Assembly (NCBI GenBank): GCA_014382695.1
Contig: JACNJF010000107.1
Coordinates: 76,237-111,015, forward strand
Direction: 5' to 3'
Source of the DNA: Gammaproteobacteria bacterium
GTDB lineage: Bacteria > Pseudomonadota > Gammaproteobacteria > GCA-001735895
DNA length: 34,779 nt
Numbering within the stretch: the first letter of the stretch is position 1; each line of letters begins with the position of its first letter. Of this stretch, positions 8,129 to 15,963 are shown piece by piece. The position numbers and the translations under genes were made by a program. Below the pieces are notes generated by a model that was not told the DNA's origin, searched no databases, and saw nothing but the letters and a program-made list of their open reading frames with translations.

Positions 8129-8467
8129 ATGCCTTACTTAACTATTACCAGCAATCAACCTCTCGATACCGACTCAAACCAGCTCGAACTACTCAGTAAA
8201 ACCGTAGCCGATGGACTGAAAAAACCTGAATCGTATGTCATGGTCGCCATTCAATACAATCCGAATATGCTATTCGCAGGCAACAACAATCCGTTGGCCT
8301 ACTGTGAACTGAAGAGCCTGGGGATACAACCCTCACAGACAAAAGAGCTGTCCAGAAGCCTGTGCTCATGCATGAGCAAGCTGTATGGCATCAGCCCTGA
8401 ACGCATCTATATTGAGTTTTCTGCACCGTCCCGCTCCATGTGGGGCTGGAACAGTAATACGTTTTAA
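8129..8467 (+). CDS. MIF-like tautomerase-superfamily protein
   Basis: This 112-aa protein aligns by eye along its whole length with animal macrophage migration inhibitory factor. Pro2 (the catalytic N-terminal proline after Met removal) is present. Lys32 aligns with human Lys32 (mature numbering), and the C-terminal block GISPERIYIEF...WGWNSNTF matches human RISPDRVYINY...VGWNNSTF. The human CxxC redox motif is not conserved: only Cys59 remains of that pair. A phenylpyruvate or dopachrome tautomerase activity is plausible from the family, but the physiological substrate in bacteria is not known. The gene sits 7 bp after DUF4124 and 30 bp before proS. Confidence 0.92.
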   Translation: MPYLTITSNQPLDTDSNQLELLSKTVADGLKKPESYVMVAIQYNPNMLFAGNNNPLAYCELKSLGIQPSQTKELSRSLCSCMSKLYGISPERIYIEFSAPSRSMWGWNSNTF

Positions 8468-8497
8468 TTCTTACCCCCTTACCCTGAGATTTAATTT

Positions 8498-10204
8498 ATG
8501 AAAACCAGTCGTTTTCATCTGTCCACCTTGAAAGAAACTCCAGCAGACGCGGAAATCGTCAGCCATCAACTGATGCTGCGGGCAGGCCTGATTCGCAGAC
8601 TCGCGTCCGGTCTTTACACCTGGCTGCCACTCGGCCTACGTGTATTACGCCGAGTGGAAACTATCGTGCGCGAAGAAATGGATAATGCAGGTGCCCTCGA
8701 ACTACTGATGCCTGCCGTGCAACCAGCTGAACTATGGCAGGAGTCAGGACGCTGGGAACAGTACGGCCCGGAACTGCTACGCCTGAAGGATCGCCATCAG
8801 CGTGAATACTGCATAGGGCCCACCCATGAAGAAGTCATCACCGACCTGTTCCGGCGTGAAGTGAAAAGCTATAAACAGTTGCCAATTAACCTGTACCAGA
8901 TTCAGACTAAATTCCGTGATGAAATCCGCCCGCGCTTCGGCGTCATGCGCTCACGCGAATTCATTATGAAAGATGCCTATTCGTTTCACAGCGATCAGGC
9001 ATCCCTGCAACAGACTTACCAGCTGATGTTTGAAACCTACAGCCGTATTTTTGACCGCTTCGGTTTAAAATACCGCCCGGTCAGTGCAGACTCGGGCTCG
9101 ATCGGTGGCAATGCCTCGCATGAGTTTCATGTGCTGGCCGACTCCGGTGAGGATGGCATTGCGTTTTCCGCTCAGGGCGAATATGCCGCTAACGTAGAAC
9201 TGGCCGAGGCGAAGACCGATCAAACCCGTTCAGCACCCGGGCAAGCGCTGAATACTATGGATACCCCCGATCAGCACAGCATCGAACAGGTCTCCGAGTT
9301 TCTCTCCGTGGCACCTTCCCAGACTGTAAAAACTTTGATCGTGAAGGGTGAAAATGACACCCTGATCGCTCTCGTGCTACGCGGTGATCACGAACTGAAT
9401 GCGATCAAGGCCGCGAAAATTACCGGCATGGCTTCACCGTTTGAAATGGCCGATGCTGAAAAAATCAAACAGCAACTAAACTGTGATATCGGTTCACTCG
9501 GCCCTGTCGGTTTAACCATTCCACTGTTTGTTGATCGCAGCGCTGCAGTACTCAGCGATTTTGTATGTGGTGCAAACCAGAATGGCAAACACCTGACCGG
9601 GGTTAACTGGGGACGCGATCTGGCAGAGCCAGAAGTGGTTGATATCCGCAATGTGGTGGATGGAGACCCGAGTCCGGATGGCAGCGGAACCTTACAGATC
9701 GTGCGCGGTATCGAGGTCGGTCATATCTTTCAACTGGGTGAAAAATACTCGGCTGCACTCAACGCCAGCGTGCTGGATGAAAACGGAAAATCGATCATCG
9801 CCACCATGGGTTGCTATGGGATTGGTATTTCCCGCGTAGTCGCTGCAGCAATCGAACAGAATAACGATGACGCCGGTATTATCTGGCCCGCCTCACTGGC
9901 ACCTTTCCAGCTGGTCATCTGCCCGATTAACTATCATAAATCGGAACCGGTGCAGCAGGCCGCCAATGACTTTTATCTGCAGTGTCAGCAGCAGGGCATC
10001 GATGTGCTACTGGATGACAGACCGCTTCGACCGGGCGCGATGTTTTCCGATATGGAATTGATTGGCATTCCACATCGCATCGTGTTCAGTGAGCGCGGCC
10101 TGAAAGCTGGCCAATGTGAATACAAGGGACGCTGCGATGAACAGTCTCAGGATCTGGATCTTGCACAGCTGCCGGCTTTTATCCAGCAACAGCTGCAGGG
10201 CTAG
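8498..10204 (+). CDS. proS: Prolyl-tRNA synthetase (bacterial type with editing insertion)
   Basis: This 568-aa cytoplasmic class II synthetase charges tRNA-Pro. The N-terminal catalytic core shows [13 protein letters not shown], then motif 2 ([25 protein letters not shown], about residues 136-160). It is followed by a YbaK-like editing insertion (about 240-390) that clears mischarged Ala-tRNA-Pro, motif 3 ([13 protein letters not shown], about 439-451) and a C-terminal anticodon-binding domain. Length and domain order match the E. coli-type enzyme (572 aa). A transglycosylase gene starts 7 bp downstream. Confidence 0.97.
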   Translation: MKTSRFHLSTLKETPADAEIVSHQLMLRAGLIRRLASGLYTWLPLGLRVLRRVETIVREEMDNAGALELLMPAVQPAELWQESGRWEQYGPELLRLKDRHQREYCIGPTHEEVITDLFRREVKSYKQLPINLYQIQTKFRDEIRPRFGVMRSREFIMKDAYSFHSDQASLQQTYQLMFETYSRIFDRFGLKYRPVSADSGSIGGNASHEFHVLADSGEDGIAFSAQGEYAANVELAEAKTDQTRSAPGQALNTMDTPDQHSIEQVSEFLSVAPSQTVKTLIVKGENDTLIALVLRGDHELNAIKAAKITGMASPFEMADAEKIKQQLNCDIGSLGPVGLTIPLFVDRSAAVLSDFVCGANQNGKHLTGVNWGRDLAEPEVVDIRNVVDGDPSPDGSGTLQIVRGIEVGHIFQLGEKYSAALNASVLDENGKSIIATMGCYGIGISRVVAAAIEQNNDDAGIIWPASLAPFQLVICPINYHKSEPVQQAANDFYLQCQQQGIDVLLDDRPLRPGAMFSDMELIGIPHRIVFSERGLKAGQCEYKGRCDEQSQDLDLAQLPAFIQQQLQG

Positions 10205-10211
10205 CAGATTG

Positions 10212-10796
10212 ATGCTTTGGCACAGGGCCGCAAAACAGTTGTATGCTGTTTGCGCCCTGCTACTGATGCTCACATCGCTGCACTGCCACGCCGACTCTGC
10301 GGTTGATCCTGCGCTTAGAGCCCTGTTGCAGCAGGCGATCAACGAGCCCAATAATTTTCAGGATGAGTTTGATGCTCAGGTCTGGTTACAGGATATGAAT
10401 AATCGCCTGGCAGACTTTATGGACGATCCTATTGAACGACTTACTCTGTTAAGGACACTGCATTACGAGGCCGGCCGAGCTAATCTTGAGCCTGAACTGG
10501 TACTCGCCGTGATCGAAGTAGAGAGTCACTTTGACCGTTTTGCGATATCGGTAGCTGGAGCCAGAGGATTGATGCAGGTCATGCCATTCTGGCTGAATGA
10601 GATCAATCTTTCCGACCAGAATCTATTTAAAATCCGTACCAATCTACGCATGGGCTGCACTATCCTGCGTTATTATCTAGATCGGGAAAACGGTAATCTG
10701 GGGCCAGCACTGGCGCGCTATAATGGCAGCTACGGAAGAACGGTCTACCCGGAAAAAGTCATCCAGGCGCTGAACAGGAACTGGTTTAAACAATAA
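10212..10796 (+). CDS. Exported lytic transglycosylase, SLT family
   Basis: From the ATG at 10212 the product is 194 aa with a signal peptide (hydrophobic core AVCALLLMLTSL, cleavage near CHA-DS). The open frame continues upstream into proS, but the start at 10212 is the one that places the signal peptide at the N-terminus. The C-terminal half is an SLT domain: VIEVESHFDRFAIS with the catalytic Glu104-Ser105 pair, GARGLMQVMPFW, and the closing ALARYNGSYGR block. Such enzymes cleave peptidoglycan glycan strands in the periplasm. It is tail to tail with the GspE-like gene (8-bp gap). Confidence 0.9.
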   Translation: MLWHRAAKQLYAVCALLLMLTSLHCHADSAVDPALRALLQQAINEPNNFQDEFDAQVWLQDMNNRLADFMDDPIERLTLLRTLHYEAGRANLEPELVLAVIEVESHFDRFAISVAGARGLMQVMPFWLNEINLSDQNLFKIRTNLRMGCTILRYYLDRENGNLGPALARYNGSYGRTVYPEKVIQALNRNWFKQ

Positions 10797-10804
10797 ATCC
10801 CGGG

Positions 10805-12565
10805 CTAACCTTCGTAGCGCGGCGGAGCCACTTTAAGTACTTCCTGGATCGTGGTCAGGCCTTTCGCGACCTTTTGCGCACCAGCCAGATTGAGCGGGCG
10901 CATGCCGTTTTTTATCGCCAGTTTGCGGAATTTGGCAAGATCAAAATTGCTGGTGATATGCTGTTTCAAGTTTTCTGACAATGGCATCATTTCATAGATA
11001 CCCTTGCGCCCCAGAAAACCGGTTTGACGACATTCGAGACAACCCTCTGCCAGATATATTTTTTCGGGCGGCTTCGTGCTCCAGGGTCGGATCAGCGAGT
11101 CCCATTGATCGGCATCGACATCGACCGGCTTTTTACAGTGCGGGCATAGAGTGCGTATCAGCCGTTGCGCGACAACACCGAGCAGGGTCGCGCTGATCAG
11201 ATAGGGCGGAATACCGATTTCGGTAAGACGAGCTACTGCGGAAGGCGCATCGTTGGTATGCAAAGTAGAGAGCACCAGATGCCCGGTCAGCGCGGCCTGT
11301 ACCGCCATTTCAGCGGTTTCCCGATCTCGAATCTCACCGATCATGATAATATCCGGATCCTGGCGCAACAGCGTCTTGACCCCGCGTGCAAAATCCACCC
11401 CGATGTTATGTTGCACCTGCATCTGATTAAACAGCGGTTCTACCTGCTCGATCGGGTCTTCTATCGTACACACATTCACTTCCGGTACCGCAAGGTGTTT
11501 CAGACTGGTGTACAGGGTAGTGGTTTTACCGGAGCCGGTAGGACCGGTTACCAGAATGATTCCGTAAGGTTGCTGAATCATATGATTCCAGCTGTCCGAC
11601 TCCTTCTTTTCAAAACCGAGATCAGCAAAATTTCTGGCCAGCACTTCAGGATCAAAAATCCTCATGACCAGCTTTTCGCCGAAAGCCGTGGGCATACTGG
11701 ATAAGCGTAACTCAATCTCCTGACCATCCGGAGTGACCGTCTTGATGCGACCATCCTGCGGCTTTCTTTTTTCTGCCACATCCAGCCGCCCCATTATCTT
11801 GATTCGACTGGTCACGGCCGCGGTGATATTGGCAGGAATCTCATATACCTGATGCATCACACCATCGATACGAAAGCGTACATTGCCCTGATTCCGCCGC
11901 GGCTCAATATGGATATCACTGGCACGCTGAGTGAACGCATATTGCAACAGCCAGTCAACGATGCTGACAATATGCTGATCATCGGCCTCCACCATGCCGG
12001 TTTTACCGAGCTCGATCAGCTGCTCAATATTCTGAATATTACCGACCTGCTCGGCCTGATTCAGGCCAGCGTGATCCATCGCCCTGCTGACACTATAAAA
12101 CTCCAGTGCATAGGCTCTCAACTGACTCGGATTGGCCAGCACCAGACTAATCGGCTGTTTGACAATACGCCTTATCTCTTCCAGCCACTCAGTGTTGTAG
12201 GGATCGGTAACCGCAATCACAACTTCGCTAGCAGTTACCTTAACCGGCAAGATATTAAAACGAGAAGCATAGGCGTAGGAAATTAGGCTGGTACAGGACG
12301 CCACATCCATCTTTAACGGATCAAAATAATAACGCGCCAAACCGGATTCTCTGGCCAGCCAGTCGGTCAGTACATCGAGGGTTAATTTTTGCGCGGGATT
12401 GGTCTGGTTGACCCATTGCCGGTTGGCGATACTTTCCAGAGCATGCTGGTTTTTACGATCCTGTGCCGATGACAGCGATGAAACCATCCTGGCCTTTTCC
12501 GCCTCGACCATGCCCTGCTCTACCAGTTGTTGCATAATACTGTCGAGAGAGCAGGATTTTTGCAT
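10805..12565 (-). CDS. GspE/PilB-family secretion ATPase (orphan)
   Basis: This 586-aa protein has a degenerate MshEN/T2SSE N-terminal part (about residues 1-160), a linker, and the hexameric secretion ATPase core. Visible motifs are Walker A GPTGSGKTT (341-349), the Asp box at CTIEDPIE, Walker B DIIMIGEIRD (405-414), the His box (LSTLHTND) and a four-Cys zinc site, C474/C477 and C509/C512. All residues expected for ATPase activity are present. No GspF, pilin, secretin or PilT gene is nearby. Instead it is the last gene of a unit with an HlyD-like adaptor (5-bp gap) and a TolC-like channel. The AAGGA before its ATG overlaps the end of the adaptor gene. Its role in that context is unknown. Confidence 0.93.
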   Translation of the reverse strand: MQKSCSLDSIMQQLVEQGMVEAEKARMVSSLSSAQDRKNQHALESIANRQWVNQTNPAQKLTLDVLTDWLARESGLARYYFDPLKMDVASCTSLISYAYASRFNILPVKVTASEVVIAVTDPYNTEWLEEIRRIVKQPISLVLANPSQLRAYALEFYSVSRAMDHAGLNQAEQVGNIQNIEQLIELGKTGMVEADDQHIVSIVDWLLQYAFTQRASDIHIEPRRNQGNVRFRIDGVMHQVYEIPANITAAVTSRIKIMGRLDVAEKRKPQDGRIKTVTPDGQEIELRLSSMPTAFGEKLVMRIFDPEVLARNFADLGFEKKESDSWNHMIQQPYGIILVTGPTGSGKTTTLYTSLKHLAVPEVNVCTIEDPIEQVEPLFNQMQVQHNIGVDFARGVKTLLRQDPDIIMIGEIRDRETAEMAVQAALTGHLVLSTLHTNDAPSAVARLTEIGIPPYLISATLLGVVAQRLIRTLCPHCKKPVDVDADQWDSLIRPWSTKPPEKIYLAEGCLECRQTGFLGRKGIYEMMPLSENLKQHITSNFDLAKFRKLAIKNGMRPLNLAGAQKVAKGLTTIQEVLKVAPPRYEG

Positions 12566-12570
12566 CGGCT

Positions 12571-13356
12571 TTAATCCTTGATTTCTACAGTAACGGGCAT
12601 TTCAGTGGGTAGCGCTAACTCGGTTTCAAAGCTAACAAACACTTCATAGGCCGGCAGTCCACTGGCCTGCTTGATTCGTTTGTAGCCCAGGAAGCTAACG
12701 ACTCCCTTGAACTTGTGCTCTCGATACTTGATCAGCGCAGGCTTATTGAGCAGACTGGGGCTCCATTGATCGGAGTTAAGCAGAGCAATAACTTTCATCT
12801 GGTGACTTTTTACCACACTCAGCAGTGGACTCAGATCAACCGATGGATCCACATACCTTGCGACATTCGTATTCAATTGCTCTACCCGCCCGTCGACCGG
12901 AGAACGGATCTGGGTATTCTCCAGATCGTATTGTGCCAGCAGAACATCAGCCTTAGCTGCCTGCAAATTACCCTCGGCCACTGCCATTCGGTATTGCGTA
13001 TTTTTCAACTCTATCTGAGACAGAGAGTCACGATCGTACAGTTCCTGAGCACGCGTTAATTCCAGTTGCGCGGTTTCATACACCGGTGCCAGAGATTTTT
13101 CTATCGCCTGAGCACGCTCAAGACGAGCCTTATGAGGGGTAGCGTCCAGTTCCAGTAATAGATCACCCTGTTTTACGCGCTGACCCGGCAAAACCGATAC
13201 CGTCTTAATCACGCCACTTGAGCGTGCATTCAGCTCAACAACCCCATCAAAGGCAGTAAAGCCACTAAGAGTCAATCCATGACTGGAGGGGAAATACAGC
13301 AGGCTAAGCAGGGGTATTAACAGTTTGACTCTCATTACTTTTTTAACCTTGACCAT
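12571..13356 (-). CDS. Short HlyD/RND-type periplasmic adaptor protein
   Basis: This 261-aa membrane-fusion-protein homologue has an N-terminal export signal (LLIPLLSLLYFPSSHG), a first lipoyl half (ARSSGVIKTVSVLPGQRVKQGDLLLELD, about 45-73), an alpha hairpin (about 75-145) with YDRDSLSQIEL, a second lipoyl half (IRSPVDGRVEQLNTNVARYV) and a short beta-barrel. The membrane-proximal domain seen in most RND adaptors is missing. Start: the ATG at 13356 shares one base with the TolC stop (TAATG), favouring coupled translation. A second ATG, seven codons on, is possible. No inner-membrane pump is encoded beside it. Confidence 0.9.
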   Translation of the reverse strand: MVKVKKVMRVKLLIPLLSLLYFPSSHGLTLSGFTAFDGVVELNARSSGVIKTVSVLPGQRVKQGDLLLELDATPHKARLERAQAIEKSLAPVYETAQLELTRAQELYDRDSLSQIELKNTQYRMAVAEGNLQAAKADVLLAQYDLENTQIRSPVDGRVEQLNTNVARYVDPSVDLSPLLSVVKSHQMKVIALLNSDQWSPSLLNKPALIKYREHKFKGVVSFLGYKRIKQASGLPAYEVFVSFETELALPTEMPVTVEIKD

Positions 13357-14672
13357 TAATTAGAAGTTTTTTGAGTATCCAGATAGGCAGCACCGACCAG
13401 AGCTTCAAGCTTACGCCAGGACATTTCCAGATCAAACCGGGCCTGAAACGTTTTCATGCGGCTTTCAGAAAATTGCACCATAGAATCACCCAGGTCGGTC
13501 TTGAACTCCAGCTCGTATTCAGCACGACTACGGTCCAGCGTCATGTCCCGAAATTCCTGATTAACCAGATTCCCGCTCAGGCGCAACTCATTTTGCCGAA
13601 TCGATTGCCATAGCTTTAAAACAGTCAGACGGAGCTCCGATCGAACCCGATTAAAATCCGCTAACTCGCGGCGATGCTTTGCGCTGGCGATACTCCGCGC
13701 GGATTTTTCAGCCGAACCTGCATACAGCGGCATATCGAAAAAAATACTGGCGCGCCAGTCATCGCGCGTTGATCCTTCGCGTGCATATTCTGAAACCTCA
13801 AGCTCGGCATCCAGTGTTGGCCCCGTCAGATGACGAGCCATCTCAATCTGTTGCTGCGCTATTTCTACTTTTTTTTGTTGAATCCTGACTAGCAGACTGT
13901 GCTTGAAGGCCTGTTCCGCCAGGCTATTTATGTCATCACCAATCTTTCTGCCCGTCTCCAGCTCAGGCAGAGAGAGCTCACTCGGCGGAGAATCGGGAAA
14001 CCCCAGTTCTTCGGCCAGAAGGAAGCGAGTATAGCGCTGCAAATTTTCACTATTGGCCCGGTTCTGGCGGATAACTTCATACGCCGCCTGACTTTCCATC
14101 ACTTCCAGCTCTGAACTCAAGCCCAGCTCCCTGTTTTCGCGCGCACGGTCATAGCGGATATAACCTATAGCCAGATCTTCGTTATGCCGAAGATACTCAT
14201 TATCGGCATGCAACACATCTAAAAACTTTTGTGTGATGGAAAGGTGACGCTGCTGCAGCAAATATTCTTTTTCCAGTCGCTTCAACTCCACATTCATGAG
14301 TGCAAGCTGATCTCGGGCCGAAGTTTTACCGAAATCATACAACGGTTTACGCACAAACAGACTCACCACACTGTCGTTGTCTTCTGCCGGATCGCCTGCT
14401 GCAGAAACTCCAACCTTACTCAAGCGACCCGACAGGTTAACCCTGAAGTCATTATTCGACTGCGACTGATCAATCTCAGCCAGGGCCTGTTGCAAATCTT
14501 CATTAGCCGATTGAACCTGAAAATGTCCGGCATCATCGACAAACTGTAACGCTATTTCAAGCGTTAGAGGTTGCGGTAATGACATCTGTTCAGCAGCCAG
14601 CATAAAGGCGGGATAAAACAAAAACAGGATTGCCAGCATCTGCCGGCAAGCTGACTTAAACACAGCACTCAT
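13356..14672 (-). CDS. TolC-family outer-membrane channel protein
   Basis: This 438-aa protein has a signal peptide (MLAILFLFYPAFMLA, cleavage near AAEQ) and two long-helix OEP repeats typical of TolC homologues. Landmarks are QPLTLEIALQFV near the mature N-terminus, NLSGRLSKVGVS, VRKPLYDFGKTSARD (about residues 108-122), the second-repeat equivalent IFFDMPLYAGSAEKSARS, and a helical end with LDRSRAEYELEFKTDLGD. Trimers would form an outer-membrane barrel with a periplasmic tunnel. It overlaps the adaptor gene by 1 bp and follows a thioredoxin gene by 18 bp, so it is part of a five-gene unit. Type I secretion or tripartite efflux would normally need an inner-membrane pump, which is not present here. 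Confidence 0.92.
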   Translation of the reverse strand: MSAVFKSACRQMLAILFLFYPAFMLAAEQMSLPQPLTLEIALQFVDDAGHFQVQSANEDLQQALAEIDQSQSNNDFRVNLSGRLSKVGVSAAGDPAEDNDSVVSLFVRKPLYDFGKTSARDQLALMNVELKRLEKEYLLQQRHLSITQKFLDVLHADNEYLRHNEDLAIGYIRYDRARENRELGLSSELEVMESQAAYEVIRQNRANSENLQRYTRFLLAEELGFPDSPPSELSLPELETGRKIGDDINSLAEQAFKHSLLVRIQQKKVEIAQQQIEMARHLTGPTLDAELEVSEYAREGSTRDDWRASIFFDMPLYAGSAEKSARSIASAKHRRELADFNRVRSELRLTVLKLWQSIRQNELRLSGNLVNQEFRDMTLDRSRAEYELEFKTDLGDSMVQFSESRMKTFQARFDLEMSWRKLEALVGAAYLDTQKTSN

Positions 14673-14690
14673 AAAGGCACAGAAAACTTT

Positions 14691-15254
14691 CTAATTAACG
14701 GATTTTTGTTGTTTTTTGAATCGCTTATACTTGCCGAAGCTGACTTCACGACCTGATTCATCTTTCGTCTTATAAACCCCATCCAGATAATATTCCGCTA
14801 GCCACATAAACTCTTCAGCCCCTGAAGCAGCCCCGGTAAAACGAACCACCGGGGTTCCTTCCAGATCATAGAAAGCCATTACCGGTGTTGCACGCACCCT
14901 GTTTTCACTAGCAAAGGCTTTCTGTGTAGTATGTTTACCTTCGAAATCAACAACCTCAAGGTCGCCCTCAATATCGATTGCGATTGAATGGAAGTTCTGT
15001 TTGAAAAAATCCTGGATTTCGGACTGGTTTAATACCGTTTTTTTCATCCGATGGCAGAATGGACATTCATCCATTTCAAAAAAGACAAACAGGCCTTTCT
15101 TGCCTTCACTTTTTGCAATTTCCAGCTCTTCCTTGAGGTCGCCCAGACTTTGCTCAAAAAAATACTGGTAAGGGTCTCTGGGAGTCGAAGCCGACAGGCT
15201 ATTAATAAAAAAAACCAGCGCCAACAAAAAAAATATTCGAAATTTTGTATTCAT
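14691..15254 (-). CDS. Exported thioredoxin-fold protein with CPFC motif
   Basis: This 187-aa protein has a signal peptide (FFLLALVFFINSLSA). The thioredoxin-like domain carries ECPFCHRM with Cys64 and Cys67, and a cis-proline segment ATPV (Pro124). It resembles periplasmic thioredoxin_2/SoxW-like proteins more than classical DsbA. The C-terminus is unusually basic (KYKRFKKQQKS). The ATG at 15254 has a very strong Shine-Dalgarno (AGGAGGAG). As the second gene of the tlpA-trx-tolC-hlyD-gspE unit, it is likely to reduce or isomerise disulfides in the periplasm; the partner is unknown. Confidence 0.9.
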   Translation of the reverse strand: MNTKFRIFFLLALVFFINSLSASTPRDPYQYFFEQSLGDLKEELEIAKSEGKKGLFVFFEMDECPFCHRMKKTVLNQSEIQDFFKQNFHSIAIDIEGDLEVVDFEGKHTTQKAFASENRVRATPVMAFYDLEGTPVVRFTGAASGAEEFMWLAEYYLDGVYKTKDESGREVSFGKYKRFKKQQKSVN

Positions 15255-15283
15255 GAAGCTCCTCCTACCAGAGTGAAACCGGT

Positions 15284-15302
15284 AAATTTCCTTTGGAAAT
15301 TT
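15284..15302. repeat. Perfect 8-bp stem-loop between the two thioredoxin genes
   Basis: AAATTTCC and GGAAATTT are separated by three bases, giving a perfect hairpin in the 72-bp gap between the TlpA-like and CPFC thioredoxin genes. No T-run follows on the minus strand, so it is not a standard terminator. It might stabilise or punctuate the message upstream of the strong ribosome binding site of the second gene. Confidence 0.5.
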
Positions 15303-15326
15303 TCATACCTGACATAAAAAGCCAGA

Positions 15327-15797
15327 TTATTTTTGCTTGTTAGCTTCCCATTTCTGAATGAAGTTTTCAATCATTTTAGCGCTTACACCGCCGACCTGAC
15401 GGGCTTCAACAGTCCCTTCTGGAGAAACCAGAAAAGTGGTGGGTAATCCAGGTACCTGTCCAAACTCGGTATTACTCACCGGACCGACACGGGAGTTGGG
15501 ATAAGTCACGAAATAATCACTTAAAAACTCTTCAATTTGTTTTTCACTGATCACTTCGGTATTTAATCCGATGACGACACCATCGCTCTCGAAATGCCTG
15601 TCATGGAAGGCCTGTAGCTCCGGCATTTCCTCCCGACAGGGTGGGCACCAGGTCGCCCAGTAATTTACCACAACCCACTTCCCCAGGTAATCCGACAGCT
15701 TAGTTTCCTTTCCATCCAGCTCTATAATGTCCATTTCGACTGCAGCCATGGAAATGGAACTGAATGCGAGCATTATTGATACAAGTATAGTTTTCAT
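15327..15797 (-). CDS. TlpA/ResA-like periplasmic thioredoxin
   Basis: This 156-aa protein has a signal peptide (MKTILVSIMLAFSSISMAA) and a TlpA-type redox domain: YWATWCPPCREEMPEL with Cys51 and Cys54, and GLPTTFLVSPEG with the cis-proline Pro119. Family members reduce disulfides in the periplasm, for example in cytochrome c maturation or copper-site assembly; no ccm or cox genes are near. It is the first gene of the five-gene minus-strand unit. A candidate promoter with an inverted repeat lies 44-71 bp upstream of its ATG. Confidence 0.92.
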   Translation of the reverse strand: MKTILVSIMLAFSSISMAAVEMDIIELDGKETKLSDYLGKWVVVNYWATWCPPCREEMPELQAFHDRHFESDGVVIGLNTEVISEKQIEEFLSDYFVTYPNSRVGPVSNTEFGQVPGLPTTFLVSPEGTVEARQVGGVSAKMIENFIQKWEANKQK

Positions 15798-15833
15798 AAG
15801 TAACTTCGATTTTTATTTAATTTAAAAAACAGG

Positions 15834-15868
15834 CCTGTCAGTATAAAACAGGCAATAAGCAGAACAAA
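15834..15868 (-). promoter_or_regulatory. Candidate promoter with overlapping operator-like inverted repeat, upstream of the TlpA-like gene
   Basis: On the minus strand, TTGTTC (15868-15863) and TATACT (15846-15841) are spaced by 16 bp, a plausible sigma-70 promoter for the five-gene unit. The -10 box lies between GCCTGT and ACAGGC arms (15849-15854 and 15834-15839, 9-bp spacer). The proximal arm is also half of a perfect palindrome ACAGGCCTGT at 15830-15839. A repressor bound there would cover the -10 box and start site. The regulator is unknown. Confidence 0.4.
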
Positions 15869-15913
15869 CCTTGCTCCATTAGAGCACTTTGAAAGCATAT
15901 GGTTTCACACAAG

Positions 15914-15943
15914 CATAAAAAAGGCCCGCAATTGCGAGCCTTT
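15914..15943 (-). terminator. Rho-independent terminator of the LysM lipoprotein gene
   Basis: On the minus strand, AAAGGCTCGCAA pairs with TTGCGGGCCTTT (one G-T wobble) and the stem runs into TTTTTT. It starts about 20 bp past the stop codon at 15964. This is a textbook intrinsic terminator and separates the lipoprotein gene from the tlpA unit. The plus-strand reading ends in TTTAATAA and would be weak. Confidence 0.85.
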
Positions 15944-15963
15944 AATAATACTTTCGGTCAAAG

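Noticed and set aside
10116-10211. Upstream extension of the lytic transglycosylase frame into proS
   Set aside because: It would bury the signal peptide inside the protein. The ATG at 10212 gives a standard export signal.
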